Positions 1 through 12,391 of a stretch of DNA of 64,000 nt are shown in pieces. Position 1 is the first letter of the stretch. Each line of letters opens with the position of its first letter. The translations under genes were made by a program, and so were the position numbers. The stretch spans positions 159,114,199 to 159,178,198 of the forward strand of contig OX235279.1 of the NCBI GenBank assembly GCA_944472155.2, read 5' to 3'. The stretch is from Trichobilharzia szidati. Taxonomy: Eukaryota > Platyhelminthes > Trematoda > Strigeidida > Schistosomatidae. A model generated the notes under the pieces. It made no database searches. It was not told where the DNA came from and worked only from the letters and a program-made list of their open reading frames with translations.

Positions 1-1049
1 TATTATTGGAAGTACATGATAGGCATTTTTACACAGGACAATAATATTAGTTCACACAATATAAAAGTTAGCATCACGGGACTAGTTAGTTAGTGCACCA
101 AAATAACTATAGTTACTAAACAGAATATAAATGTATATATGCGTATTAATCACTCCTTGAGGACTCCACTTGCTTTCTTTTGCGTTGCTGTTGTTTGTCT
201 TCTTTTTCCTCACCATTTTAGCTTCAATTTGACTTTTTGAATGAGAATGAAGAATTTGGATATTTGACCATTTACAATGACAGATGATCTGCAAACATTA
301 TTGGTCCCATATCTTACAATTCCCTCGTGAATTACGCATTACCTTCACCAACGACGCAACCTGGATTACAGCTGTGAAATATACCTTTATTCCAATAAAA
401 GAGTATTGATTTATAATACTTCACGATTGTAACCTACAACATAACTGATTGTGTCTGCAAAAATAGCTTGCATTTCTTGAAAACACCCGTTTATAAGAAA
501 ATACAAACTGTTATTATTATTAGTCTACATTGAGTACAATTCACTTGTGATGTTACGATGAAAATGCTGACAAAAGTCTACAAGTGTATTACTTATTTTA
601 AATTATTACCAAATTTGGATATAAATCAAGAATAAGACTCGATGCCGTACACACCAAAGTTATGTGGAGGAATTACTTCAAGCTTTATTTTTTTCCCAAG
701 TATTTGTAATCCATCCAGAACATACGTGGGTGTTTTTGTTAATGCGAAGACAATATTTCTATATTTCTTGATGTGCTCCATTGAATGACTAGTTATCATA
801 TTGTTCCCGTAGACAAAATGACTGCAACCACATTATTTAACCATGAACCAAATTTATGTAACTTAAATAATGCTTATCCATGCCTGTACAATTGGTGTGT
901 CCTACACAGGTGGGAAAAATGTATTTTATTAAATTACTATTATTAAATGTGTTTACTAATCGTATATGTAATTTATCATATTGATGATGCCTGTAAACTG
1001 GCGTCCCTCATGTACAAAATGAGAATATTTTATTATTATTATTGTTATA

Positions 1050-1160
1050 TACACGCCTTTGTTGAGTGACTCATCTTCTTGCCTGTTTAGCCAGACATCT
1101 AGAAAATTCAGTGTATTATCTATCCTATGCATACAAACGTTGTAGTGCTGCAACATCCCA
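1050..1160 (-). pseudogene. Short Penelope-like RT fragment
   Basis: Read on the minus strand, this stretch encodes NTLNFLDVWLNRQEDESLN, resembling the PLE reverse-transcriptase region just after the YVDD motif (FLDVLLxR pattern, followed by VYRKPT in intact elements). It breaks off at an (ATT)n tract near 1030-1045. The partner copy near 54588-54698 (plus) reads FLDVLLSRQED, closer to the family pattern. The start of the CR1-like element abuts it near 1150. It is too short for a firm subfamily call. Confidence 0.5.
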
Positions 1161-2080
1161 CTGGATGTGCAGAATGTGTTGCTCCCCAAAGATGACTTTA
1201 ATAAGGGAGGCTGACGAACTACTGTCTAAAGCCATGGAACTTCCTGATGATAGCGTGGCTGGTTAGAGTGACACGGACTGCCCATCTAAAGACGACGCAG
1301 TAAGTGCCATCATGAATGTTATCACACCGGCGGTTACTATCCCAGTTACCCCGGAAGTAAAACCTACTAGGCGTTCGAAGCGTCTTAGTAAGCGAAAAGG
1401 TAACAAAACGGAAGCTGTAAACAGCATCTCGGCACCAGAGAACACTGTAAGCGAAGTTCGCCATGAAGGTGGTGCAGACACTGATCTTGATTGTTCCATC
1501 AAAAACTGCAGCAGCCCTGAGAAGCAACTGCAGGCAGATGATAAGTGGGTAACAAAAATAAGCAATCGGAAGAAATATAGTAATATTGATGGTAGGCAAA
1601 CGTCTGTCACCTGTAGCCAGGCTGCATCAATAGTGGTGAGAAAAGGCGTAACCACTGCTAAATACGACAAGAGTCCAAAGAATCTGATCCCGTGAAAAGG
1701 CAGGATCAGGACCTTAAATTAGTGAGTAGTATTATAAGGAAGATGCTCCCAGCGAATTTCCCTGGAGTATCGATTAACAAGCTGATTAGAAAAGGCAAAA
1801 GAGATGATGAATGTTGTAATCAGCGTAGGTTGCTTAAAGTAGTCTTAGGTTCTCCTGATGAATGTAATCATCTACTGGCTAATGTACACAAGCTTGCCGG
1901 GTCAGGAATTTCAGTCAGACCTGATTTATCTCTTGAAGACAGGCTTAAAGGAAAAGAAGTTTTGTCCTAGCTAGAAACAAGACGTAAAAATGGTGAGACT
2001 AACCTTAAACTGGTGGGTTTTCAAATAGTCAGGTCTTGGAAGCGTACCTTTCCAAGACCTGTGTGGATAAGTCAGACGGC
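1150..2080 (+). pseudogene. CR1-like ORF1 (RNA-binding protein), broken copy
   Basis: ORF1 of a CR1-like non-LTR retrotransposon, whose product normally binds the element RNA. It begins with the tail of a cysteine-rich zinc-finger-like segment (HWMCRMCC), so it looks 5'-truncated. An in-frame TAG at 1264-1266 is shared with the inverted partner and so predates the duplication. The frame then runs from 1312 as a basic, Ser/Thr-rich segment (RRSKRLSKRKGNK). A deletion of about 40 bp near 1669-1675, absent from the partner, shifts the frame. The rest (1692-1970) resembles an RNA-binding domain (VVLGSPDECNHLLANVHKL). Another stop at 1968-1970 is private to this copy. Function is inferred from position before an endonuclease/RT frame. 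Confidence 0.65.
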
Positions 2081-2097
2081 ATAGGAAGCTGAAGGTA

Positions 2098-4846
2098 GTG
2101 TACACTAATATACGTAGTATCGGGAACAAATTTCACGAGCTAGGTGTATTAGTGGAAGAGCTTAGCCCAGGTATTGTGGCCATTACTGAAACATGGCTGG
2201 TTTCTGGATTAGATGACACACCTGAGGTATGCGGATTTAGTTGCTTGCGCAGTGACAGGGTTAAGGGTCGTAGAGGTGGCGGGGTTGCTCTGTACGTCAA
2301 CAACTCCCTACATGTTCGTTCCGTGAAATCTGAAGCGCATGACACTGGGACAAGTGAGGTAATTAGCTGTGAAGTAAGCTTTGCAACTGGCACTCTACTC
2401 ATTGGAGTTCTGTATAGAAGTCCGTATTGTCAGTGTGATGACTTTATTTTAGATCACCTCAAACAATGGAGTAAACACAGTAGCTGTCTTATTCTAGGTG
2501 ATTTTAATGCACCTCATATAGACTGGGTAGCTGTCACATCTCCAGGATCCGCCAATAAGTTTGACAGCCGGTTACTCTTGACTACCATGGAAAATGCCCT
2601 GACACAACATGTCTTAGGTAGTACAAGATTCGGTTTTACCCAAGGATCTTCCTTGCTGGACTTAGTGCTTACTCGTGACAACGACGACGTGGATGGTCTA
2701 GTTATTCATCCACCTCTAGCAAACAGTGATCATGGGGTGTTAGATTTTAACTTAAGGGCTGGCAATTTAGTCAGTTTTCAACTGAAATCCCGACCTAGTG
2801 TTTGGCATGCTGGCATAGTCGCTATAAAGGAGCGTGCTTCAACTGCCGACTGGTCAGTCAATATTGTCTCATCCATTGAAGATGAATGGGATAGATTTAA
2901 GAATACACTCGAGAGGGTTACCACTGATTTCATTCCCTGGAGGGTTCCTAAAAGGCCAACAAATCGGCCACCATGGATAAATAGACAAGCTATAACACTC
3001 CTAAGACTGAGAAAAAGGTTCTGGAATCTCTTTGTTTCTACTGGGCTACAGCAGTTCCGGCTGAAATACTGTGAAACCAGAAACCAGTGTAGAAGCTTGA
3101 TTCACCAGTCAATGATAGCCTACGAAACCCAGTTAGTTAAAAGTTCACCAGAGTGAGTGATGCTATCCCACCTCTTATGCTTGAAGATGACCAGACAAAC
3201 ATGGCTGAGGATAACTTGACTAAGGCTGAGGCTTTGTCCAAGCACTTTAGTCAAGTATTCTCTGATAATATTGATACCAGCTTTGTAACTTTTCCAGAAG
3301 GTAACTTGAAAATGGCACCTTTATACATTGGAAAGGATACTATCCTAAAGTGGATTATAAGGCTCAATCCTGGTAAGTCCAGTGGCCCTGATGAACTCCA
3401 CCCACGTATATTAACAGCATTGGCTGAAAATATTGCCGAGCCAAGCCATTGTCGGTAATCTTCAATATGTCTCTGGACCAGTTTAAATGTCCAAGAGACT
3501 GACTGGAAAGATGCCATCATTAGTCCGGTCTTCAAAACCGGATCTAGAAACTTAGTTCAGAACTATCGTCCTGTTAGTTTGACCAGTATTGTTGTTAAAC
3601 TACTAGAAAGAATAATTCGTGATGCTATTATTTCAGTTCATTGAAGGGAACAAACTTTTCGCTGTGGAACAGGATGGTTTGACAGCAGGTCATTGTTGCT
3701 TGACCAACCTTCTTTTGGCCAGAGAAAGTTGGGCAAGCTCAGGTGATGCTAATATACCGGTGGATGCCATATTCATCGACCTTAGCAAGGTGTTTGACAG
3801 GGCTTCTCATTCAGGTCTTCTAGTAAAGTTAGGTAGTCTGGGAATCAATAAAGTGGTCGCCGACTGGATTCAAGACTTTCTAAAGGACAGAAGACAAAGA
3901 GTACGAGTTAACGGGGTTTTATCAACATAGGAATCGGTTAAGAGTGGCGTTCCTCACGGTACAATTCTAGGCCCACTTCTTTTCCTGATTTATGTTAATG
4001 AGATTCCATCGGTAGTTAAGTCATCCTGCTTGCTGTTTGCTAATGACATCAAGATATGGAGGGCTTTACACGATGACAGTGATCAACTTGCTTTGCAGGA
4101 GGATTCAAACTTGTTTAGTGATTGGTGTAAGCACTGGGCCTTGGAGATTAACTTAAGCAAGAGTGTAGTTATGCATGTATCTCATGGTCACGTGCACAAT
4201 TACTCAATGAATGGCATTACTCTCCCAGTGGTCACTGAGTACAAGGACTTGGGAGTGGTTGTGCAGCATGACTTGAAAACAGCAACAAACTGTAGAGCTG
4301 CAGCCACTAAGGGTTTTCGAATATTATGGGCCATACGCAAGCAAGGCTTTTGCGAACTTTGACGCTGATATATTTCGTATATTATATCCGACTTATGTCA
4401 GACCAAATTTGGAATATGGGATCCAGGCAGCGAGCCCGTGTTTCAAATACGAAATAGACTTATTAGAAAGGGTGCAAAGCGTAGGAACTAAGCTAATAAA
4501 GGGTTTCTCAACCCTCTCATATGAGGAGAGGTTAAGTCGACTGGGTTTATTTCCACTGTCATACAGACGACTTAGGAGTGACCTAATACTAGCATACCGT
4601 ACCCTAAGAAATGATTTTGGAGCTAATTTATCTAATTTATTTCTTCCTTCTGGTACCACCGAATTGCGAGGACATCACCTCAAGGTTCAAAAACCGCGGT
4701 CGAATCGTCTGCGTGTGGAGATCCGTTTTTCGCATCGAATTGTGAACCAATGGAACTCCGTACCGGAACACATCGTATCAGCTCCATCCGTTGATTCATT
4801 CAAGGCGAGATTGGACCTCCTGTGTGCAACAAATCGAAAGGATTAA
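2098..4846 (+). pseudogene. CR1-like ORF2: AP endonuclease and reverse transcriptase, broken
   Basis: Polyprotein of a CR1-like retrotransposon that would nick the target and reverse-transcribe the element RNA. The endonuclease domain (2098 to about 2800) keeps its active-site blocks in one frame: NIRSIGNK, AITETWL, LGDFNAPHIDW, SLLDLVLTR and NSDHG. The RT follows in several frames: PGKSSGPDELHPRIL, FIDLSKVFDRASHSGLL, a stop at 3928-3930, then SGVPHGTILGPLLFLIY. The catalytic motif reads FAND at 4036-4047 instead of FADD. The C-terminal CR1-type region (4409-4846) ends in FSHRIVNQWNSVPEHIVSAP. A deletion of about 43 bp near 3149-3155 breaks the frame and is private to this copy. It cannot encode an active enzyme as it stands. 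Confidence 0.88.
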
Positions 4847-4976
4847 CACAGGCATCTAGCCTACTATCCTAAATAAATTGTAAACTGTACGTTTAAGATG
4901 AGAGTCAGTGTTGACCAACCATGCACCATCATCTTAGATTTTAGATGAGTGAGTTGCTTATGAAAAACAACAAAAC
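4847..4976 (+). other. 3' UTR and tail of the CR1-like element
   Basis: Short non-coding segment after the ORF2 stop, ending in an A/C-rich tail (AAAAACAACAAAACAA) where the adjoining unit X sequence starts. The same UTR occurs in the inverted partner (51442-51567, minus) and a third time at 48933-49020. All three end in CAA-rich tails. Confidence 0.7.
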
Positions 4977-6810
4977 AATATTAACATGGCCTCAACTGCC
5001 GTGTTAGTTGTGCATCTTGTAAAAAGTTGAGGCGTCTGCCACACGTGAAGCAGACAAAACGCTGGTGCATAAAATCTCTTCTCCAGGTAACATGATGTTT
5101 CTCAAAGAGTCTTCGACAGAACATCGACTTCAGTTGATTTGACAATGTTGAAAATAAATAGATCATGGTGTATTGTGTGGTCATGTATGCATGCACAATT
5201 CATCACTCACTTTATCGACAACCAATCATAAAAGAGTGTGAAACACATGTCTAGTGTACCACACATCTCATTCGATATATGACTGAGTAGCCAACGACAC
5301 TCGGTGACAGATAATGTGAGCATTCAGAAGAACAGCACAACATGTTTCTACGCAAACGCAATCAAAGTTAGGCAAACCAAACACACCAACAACATGTTGG
5401 CTGACTTGTTGTGGCCGATTTCATGCCGGCTCAGTTGAAATATTTCCAGTGGAATTCATAATTGGTGACTCTGAGGATGATTATCTCGTCAACACTGACA
5501 CATCACAAGGAAGATATCATGAACACGCTCACCGCTACTCATCTGTTGCACACCGATCGCAGTATCGAGAATCGCTATCATATTGAATGTGAGCAGGTTG
5601 CTTGTTCCCAGAAATTATTGACTCTCTCAGTGCAAATTTCATTTCACGTAGTTCTGAATGCAGACTGAATCATGGTTAATCTATTTCCGAAGCAAATTGA
5701 GATGTCGGGAGTTGTGACTAGTTTGTGTGCTAACAACGTCCGAAATTTGTAGAAGCATTGAACAAACGCGTTGTGACAGCCAGACGGAATTGACATTTAT
5801 CTCATGGTATCTCATGGCATTCATTGATACTGTTTATTCAGGGAACTCGATGAATCCTTCCATTTTTCGCTAACACTGAGCGAATTCCTGCACACATATG
5901 ATTCATGGGAGAGAGGAGATATATGTGGTGCGAACGAATGATACCAGAATTATTCTCCACATATATTTGTCAGACAATCATGGTGTCAATTTTCAATCTT
6001 CTGCTTACTTGCATTGTGGTGTAGGGAAATGCAGCGTGAAATCCAATCATACTCATCCACTTATTTTGTGAAAATCATCTCAAACTTCACACATGAGAAT
6101 GCCAATCGTTCACTCGGAATCGTCAGCTTGTCATGCATATCACACTCTACTGATTTTGATGACAGCAAATTTGTTGAGATGGTGAAGATTTCTACTGGTC
6201 ATCAACGTTGAGCACGCATTGCCCCAATCAAACTGCCTCTACATTCCGTGGATAATGACACCATTGAGATTTCGAGACAACACTCAATCACTCATTGGAA
6301 TGCTGCTGCACGAGATTGACGATTCTTCTTCTTCAGGGATAGATTTGCGTCATAACTTCAATTGACAGTCGCCAAATGTCGAACTCACATCGAAGGCATC
6401 ATCGAGATGTTTATTCTCAAAGATCAAATGTACGTGTGTGTTTTTATTACGGTGCAGGGAAACTAAGAATACTGAGTGATAAACGCTGATAAATATTCCC
6501 CTTCTTCTCGTCTCTGTGCCTCGAGATAACATGTTCACAGGAGAATTTCTGAAACCACCTGTCTTTCGTATTGATTTGTCGAGGCCACACACTGCTTTAT
6601 GAGTGCACACATTGTGGTGAAGATAACTGTTTCTTGTCGCTTTTATTACCATCAGAGGCACTCTTGTCCTCTCGAATAATTACACCTGAGTCAAAGAGAT
6701 GCACAGATGATGTTGCTTACGTTGCATTCACATTCGTCAGGACGATGTTACAAGTCATTGTCTCCTTCGCAATGTTCGTGTTGAATGATTTCACGGAAAG
6801 TTTGTCAGGC
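4977..6810 (-). repeat. Unit X, copy 1 (inverted)
   Basis: Reverse complement of 19021-20854 (coordinate sum 25831) and of 34326-36151, with scattered substitutions. No stretch shows a recognisable protein; open frames are short and occur on both strands. The sequence is moderately AT-rich with many CATC/GATG and TTCACA words. It breaks at 6810, just after GTTTGTCAGGC, where the other copies continue differently. It could be part of a long non-coding or W-chromosome-type repeat family, but nothing here proves that. Confidence 0.9.
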
Positions 6811-7139
6811 ATAATGATAACGTTTTGTTCTATTGCTACTTTAATTCAGTTAATCTGATTTCTTCGTCAAGATTTTGTTGAATATGATAGACGCTTTGTT
6901 ATATTCTTGTAAATTAGCTTGTAATTTCTCACCTTATTTTTATATGGTATTTATGTGTCAACTGCTGCCTGTAATGATAACTTTAGTACGAATCAATCGC
7001 TGGAATTTCTTCATCCCTTCTACTTCACTTTATTACAGTCAATTACGAATACAGCTTATTTGGAATTGAAACATAAAATAGGAACTGCTTAATGCGCCAG
7101 TGTGAGGACTGAATAAGAAATTCATAATTAGTCAATGGT
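6811..7139. other. No recognised feature
   Basis: AT-rich unique-looking sequence between the unit X breakpoint and an RTE 3' end. Short frames only; nothing recognised. Confidence 0.5.
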
Positions 7140-7640
7140 TATTATTACTTATTATTAATATTACCTTGGGTTCCGAGTGGAGCATAGGGTTTCAACAACT
7201 CATCTCCAGTCCCTTCAATTTTCTGCTGTCCTCTTCATCTGGGTCCACGGTTGCCTATAATCTTCAATTTCATCCTCGTCACACGACCTCCTCCCTGTCA
7301 CCCTCCGACCACCCAATCGTTGCTTCCCATTCGGATTCCACTTAAGCAATGGCCAGGGGAGCGGTATCATTCGACCGCCTCCTCAACATATGTCTTATCC
7401 ATCTCCATTTTCTCCCACATACTTTTTGAGCACTCAGCTCTCGGTTGGTCTCTTGCCAGCCAGATTTCTTTGTTGCTAATTCTTCCTGGCCAGCCGACCA
7501 TTTGATCTTCAGTATGGAGCCAGCCAGTGAAGTTGACAGCTGCTTATAATAGTTTGTAACTAGTTGGAAATGCATTTCGTGATGCGCTGACCAAGTTTCT
7601 GACCCATATAGAAGAGCTGACTAAACATGACATTAGTGTT
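7140..7640 (-). pseudogene. RTE-clade retrotransposon 3' end
   Basis: Minus-strand remnant of the last part of an RTE ORF2 and its tail. The frame at 7342-7575 contains RKWRWIRHMLRRRSNDTAP, matching the conserved RTE C-terminal block RxWxWIGHTLR(K/R). The 3' end on this strand carries the phrase CCCTATGCTCCACTCGGAAC, then an (AAT)n-like tail at about 7140-7160. The same end sequence recurs at 13191-13250 (plus). Heavily decayed. Confidence 0.75.
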
Positions 7641-8239
7641 GAGAATCAGAATCTCGTTCTATATACTGAGTTCAGAAGATTAGGCGATAGGTTGACATGT
7701 TTGTCTCTCCACTTCATTGAGCCTGCAATGCATGTGGAAATGTGAACTGGCCATGAGATTATAAATTGCCATATAGAAATTTGTTCACTTCCACTCATTA
7801 GTGAATTAGTAACATTCCTGAAAAAAAAAACAATGTACGAGATTTTCAGTTACAGATGCACGCATTAAGTTATGGTTTTTGATCACAGGGAATAAAATAT
7901 ATTTACAAATTTTAGATGAGTAATTGCTGAATCTTCAGCATAACATAAATTTTGGCCAGTCATTAAATTCGACTTACAGAACGCGTACTGGGAAATCCAC
8001 TTTTCCAACGGTAAACCACATGATCTTATATGATTTGGAAAACAGGGAGAGTAAGAAAATGCATATGAATTTGAATAATTTAGGCATACATATTTCAATG
8101 TTCAAGTCTAAAGACGAATCTGATCTAAAAAAGATAAACATCCTGAATAAATCAGAAATCCAACGGCTGAACACTATTTATAACTAAAGACTTCTGTCAT
8201 GTAAAATCCCCCAGAAACATGTAGAAACATTTCAGTAAA
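7641..8239 (+). other. Unassigned region with a small open frame at 7924-8187
   Basis: No family recognised. One 87-codon frame (7924-8187) is Asn/Lys/Leu-rich (DESDLKKINILNKSEIQRL) with no signal peptide or membrane segment. Such a frame is expected by chance in AT-rich DNA. The interval ends where retrotransposon coding sequence begins. Confidence 0.3.
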
Positions 8240-10060
8240 ATTACAGGTTGTCCCCTCTGCTGATGCAAATACCCTCAAAAAGTCTTTCACACGTTCTCCT
8301 AAAGATGCTTTTGTCCCTAATGTGAAAAACAACAAGGTCAGTGACTTTCATGGTCTTAACACTTTTGAGGTTCTCAAATGTTTGAAATCTGTAAAATCTT
8401 CCTAGAACCTGATGGTGTAACTGCTGTTGTCCTCAAGAGATATGCTGATATTTTATGCTACCAACTTACAAACATCTTCAATACTTCCTTTCCCAGTAAC
8501 GTTGTATCTACTGCGTGGAAATACATTAAAGCAATACTTGTACCCAAATTAGGTTCTGGTCTTAGTGTTGAATTTAGACCTATTGCAATTTCCTCTCCTT
8601 TTTTGAAATAAGTGGAGAAATTACTCTTACTCAACCTTGTACTCTCTGTATAAGTTTGATGATCTCGAACAGTTCGTTTATAGGCAAGGCAGAAGTACTT
8701 TAGATGCTGCCGCTGTATTAAGTCATACATAACATTGTCTCCTCCTTAGGCAAAGGAGCCAAATATGCACGTTGTACCTTCCTTGCCTACACATCTGGTT
8801 TTGACTCAGTGCCTGGATGCCTTTCGTTAAATAAGCCTTCCCTTACGCAAACCGAGTCCTGGGCTGTTAACTGGTTGCATCCTTATTCCTCAAATAGAAT
8901 GCAGTACACTGTGTATAAGGATGAATCTTTCTCCGCCTTGCTTACCAAACCTGGTGTTCTCCATGGTGCTGTTTTCTCTCCTTTTCTTTTTTCTTTCTTC
9001 TCACATGACTTACCTCTTTCTATTGAAATCAGCTTCGTCAAATACGCTGATGATCTGACCATCTCGCTTTCTGTTAACTACCACTCTCACAGTAGCAAAC
9101 TTAATAGCCTTTTGTCAGACATCAGTTGGTGGTCTAAGCTAAGTGGTCTTACGTTAAATCCCTCAAAATTCCAGACTGTCGACTTCTTCTTTAGACGTAA
9201 ACGTGATGTACAACGAGTGGTTGATACACACGATGCTCGTATCCTTGAGGGGACTGTAATAGAAACTGAACCTAGCACAGAATACCTTGATATAGTTCTA
9301 TATTCTGATCCTACTTGGTCACCCCATATTTTGTCGATCTCCAAGAAAATTTTCCGTCAAAGCTACTACATTAGGAAGCAAAAATTATCTGGAATCACTC
9401 AACCTATGCTTTTATTCTTGTGTCTTACCTATTGTACTTTACTGCTCACCCTAATTCCTTCCCGGGCTACTGAAAAAGGACTATGTCATATTGAGGAGAA
9501 GGGTATTAAAGGTTGTCAGTAGTGCAAGTGATGTGCGACTTAGTCAGCTTTTCGCTAGATTAGCTGAAAGACATCTAAACTCATGTGATAAATGGTCTAA
9601 ATCCATATTGTCTGACCTGCAACACCCTCTCTATTCCCAACTCTTCCCTTGTATCTCATCTAGTAGAACCAGAAGTCAGTACAAATGATTATATGCTCGT
9701 ACTACCAAGTACAAAGACTCAACGATACCATATTTGGTACGTGTTCTGTTTGATAGAGGCCTTTTTATTATCTCCTATTTGTAATCTGTGGTTGCACTGT
9801 CTCAATTAACTGACATTCTTAGTTACTAACAAAATTACCATTATTTTACAATTTTTTGTATGTTTATGATCTTTCTGTCCCTACTAATTAAAATCAAATA
9901 AGAACTGCCATTAATAATCCCATAATATTATCTTTATAACTGTTTTGAATATTATTCGATAAAATCAGATGCAGTAATGTACCAAATGCTGAAAATTCCA
10001 CATTGTAACATTAGTGCTGTTCGGGAATAAATCAAATTATCATTTCTTATTATTACTGTG
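8240..10060 (+). pseudogene. Non-LTR retrotransposon family B, RT region, decayed
   Basis: Remnant of an ORF2 reverse transcriptase from a second non-LTR family, called B here. The N-terminal RT part is recognisable (AWKYIKAILVPKLG, EFRPIAISS) but carries stops. From 8809 a 237-codon frame holds TESWAVNWL, GAVFSPFLFSFFSHDLP and the catalytic motif KYADDLTIS, then LTLNPSKFQTVDF. The C-terminal part continues in another frame at 9491-9688 (HLNSCDKWSKSILSDLQHPL). The 3' end lies near 10030-10060, after a GGAATAAA-type sequence with a TTATTATT tail. The inverted partner is 29066-30854; the left boundary differs, because the partner stops exactly at position 8272. No endonuclease domain remains. 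Confidence 0.8.
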
Positions 10061-10074
10061 TTGGACATTTCAAA

Positions 10075-10505
10075 CAGCAGTCATTCATGCCATGAAGCAG
10101 TCAGCTAACAGTTGACCAAGAGGAGACCTCATGACCACACCATTTTCTGTACGTAGATTTGTCCACTGAGTTTGAACTGGATACTACACTTATATATCTA
10201 AGTAAGTATTTCCTAAACGTAGTTGATGGGAAGCCAAATTTCTTCGTTGTTTGTCCCAGTATATTCGTAGATAAGGCAGTCTCTGTCAGGGGAATGCTTG
10301 TGAACAAAGAGGTGATATCTATAGAAGGCATTTTCCTTCCAAACACATTGATATCTTTTACTAAAACGATCAAGTCAAATGTATCACTAAGGCTTTACCT
10401 TGCTATAGGTCTCTTACCCGTTCAAGAATATCTGATGAAATGATGAGTTGACTACGTCTACGATAGGTCGAAGTGGGACATCCATCTTATGCACTTTAGA
10501 CAATC
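10075..10505 (-). pseudogene. Penelope-like RT fragment
   Basis: On the minus strand the blocks come in the order expected for a PLE reverse transcriptase: KVHKMDVPLRPIVD, then DITSLFTSIPLTETA, then a decayed form of the GVAMGSPLGPLLADCFMA block (here VVMRSPLGQLLADCFMA). It lacks YVDD and the GIY-YIG domain, so it is an internal fragment. Frameshifts separate the blocks. The inverted partner is 28621-29051 (plus). Confidence 0.75.
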
Positions 10506-10559
10506 CATTTAAAACTGTCTTTCTCCACTACCAGTATCTTGACTTGTTTCACTATTATT

Positions 10560-10770
10560 AAAATGATTACGTGCGTAGGTGGCACAGAGGTTAGGACTCC
10601 CGCCGACCATGTACATGGTCCAAGGTTCGATCCCCCGCCGATGCACACCTGATATCTATGGTCGGCCTGCCAAATTTGGGCTACCGATATCACATGCTGA
10701 AAATTTCATACTTGTACCGAAATACTGTGTGGAATCAAGCTATAATAAAATATTAAAAAAATATACTACT
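10560..10770 (+). mobile_element. tRNA-derived SINE
   Basis: An RNA polymerase III-type split promoter is visible: A-box-like TGGCACAGAGG at 10580-10590 and B box GGTTCGATCCC at 10624-10634, spaced as in a tRNA gene. A non-tRNA body follows and the unit ends in an A/T-rich tail. No cloverleaf can be completed (no matching acceptor stem), so it is a SINE rather than a tRNA gene. No hammerhead core is evident in this copy. The inverted partner is 28356-28566. Confidence 0.72.
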
Positions 10771-10829
10771 CAGTTCACCATTCATGACATTTTCAAGTTC
10801 TCTCACTGATAACTAATTGCTTATTTAGG

Positions 10830-12391
10830 TGGTTTAACTGGGCCGTCCACCTCGTTTAAGTCACTAGGTCAATAGTTTTCTAGCAAGTCCTAAGACGAGT
10901 AAAAGAAGGAGGGTTGGGCATGAGTCTAGCAAACCAACCCCGGTAAACAAATCAAATTGCTAGAGGAACTTCAAAGTAAAAGAAGAATATTTAAAATAAA
11001 AAAACGTATTCTTCTCTCCATACAAATAAAATGACACCGGTTGGTGAAAACCTTCAGCAAGCCAGTCAGCCAACCGATGTGCCTTCTCTTGATGAAAGCG
11101 GTAATAGGAATCGGACAATGCACGAAGCTGGGAAGGCTCCACAGGTTGCCAAAGAAATGAGAAGATATGGATAAGAATTGGCAGGAATCTGTGAGAGCAG
11201 GTAGAACAGTTGTGGAATATCGAAATTTTCAACTGGAGAATCGGTAATCTGCTCCACTCATCCGCATGACAACCACGAGCAGCGAGTGGCTATCATGATG
11301 TCACCAGTTGCAGCCAAAACTCATATACTGTGGGAACCTATCTCCTCCAGGGTTATGGCAGAAAGGTTGAACTCGAAAGGAAGGAAGCCAATGCCGCACG
11401 TCTACAAACAGCGCAAACCTAGTGGAGAGGAAGGAGGATTTCTCTAGACAAGTAAAAACAGTATTGGACAACATCCTGAATGGTGACATCAAAATGCTTA
11501 TGGGTGATATGAATGCCAGCCAAACTGGAAGCAAACAATACAAGGAGAGAACTCATCATGGAGGAAGTGTCTGTCGCTTAGCAAAATGAATGGCAATGGA
11601 GAACCCTTTTCAGTTTTCTGCACCTTCGATGATTTGGTGGCCCGAAAGACAAGCACAAGGATAAACACCACGCAGTATGAATTCCGCCTGATGGACACAC
11701 CAAAAACCAGATACACTACATCTCAATGTTGCTCAAGAAAGTGGAGACACAGGCCATGGGATACAAAGTTGATAAGTGGCGCAGATGTGAGCTCTGACCA
11801 TCATCAAAATAAAGCAGCATTCAAGGTGAAGCTGAAATCCTTCGGAACAACTGGAGACAGACCACAATACAATTTCGATAGTCAGAAATTAAAGGACAAA
11901 ACTACAAGGAATACTTCAATACAGATCAGGTAAGAGCCAAGTCGGAAGCAGTACGCAGTGTCACTGAGGAAACCCGTGTGAGAGGAAAGACATTGGAACT
12001 CACTGAAGGAGATATTAATGGACACATGCGCCACCGTTTTAAAAAGAAAGAAGAGGCAAGACAAGGAATGGCTCTCAACGGACACCTGCCTGGAAGCTAA
12101 TCGAAGAGAGGAGAGGAGTGTGTTGAAAGAGAAGGTGACTCAATGCAAAGATGAACAACAGAGGGAGAAGCTGGGGTGAATCTACAACGCACTAAGCAAA
12201 GAAGTGAAGAAGAGTGCCAGGAAAGATAACAGACAATTCTATGACACACTGGCAACTGAAGCAGAACAGGCATGCCGCAGAACATTATATCAGATAACGA
12301 GGTCCCTATCCGCGAAGAGATCAATACAGGAGGAAACTATTAAAGATGTTCAAGGGAACGTGATCAAAAAGGAGAAGAAACAAATAAAAAC
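10830..12391 (+). pseudogene. RTE-clade element: 5' UTR, endonuclease and start of RT
   Basis: 5' part of an RTE non-LTR retrotransposon. The frame is broken, but successive pieces give the AP endonuclease: MHEAGKAPQVAKEM, DNHEQRVAIMM, then MNGNGEPFSVFCTFDDLV and GADVSSDHHQ (catalytic SDHH-type end). The linker follows: FYDTLATEAEQA, SLSAKRSIQEE and DVQGNVIKKEKKQ. Several stops interrupt it. At 12391 it is cut by a family B fragment, whereas the inverted partner (25000-26135 plus 27475-28296) continues into the RT domain. Confidence 0.85.

Larger units (their letters stand above)
1..4975 (+). repeat. Arm 1 of a long inverted duplication (partner 51440-55749)
   Basis: Reading this arm forward matches the reverse complement of 51440-55749. 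Paired coordinates sum to 55748-55749 near the outer end and to 56414 near the inner end; the drift comes from indels private to one arm. The arm holds about 1 kb of AT-rich non-coding flank, a short PLE scrap and a broken CR1-like retrotransposon with its 3' UTR. The duplicated block includes flanking DNA, so it is a segmental duplication rather than two independent insertions. It runs off the left edge of the window. Positions 1-1049 contain nothing else I recognise. Confidence 0.93.
8272..11652 (+). repeat. Arm of a 3381-bp inverted repeat (partner 27474-30854)
   Basis: Paired coordinates sum to 39126 over the full length with only scattered substitutions, so both arms are 3381 bp with no net indel. 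The arm carries family B LINE, a PLE scrap, a tRNA-derived SINE and the 5' half of an RTE in the same order. The homology continues past 11652, but the partner carries a 1338-bp insertion there. Confidence 0.95.

Noticed and set aside
4981..6858. Small reading frames in unit X as conserved genes
   Set aside because: Their conservation between copies only reflects recent duplication, and frames are open equally on both strands.
10571..10645. Candidate tRNA gene from the A and B boxes
   Set aside because: No acceptor or anticodon stem can be closed, and the tRNA-like head continues into a SINE body with an A/T tail.
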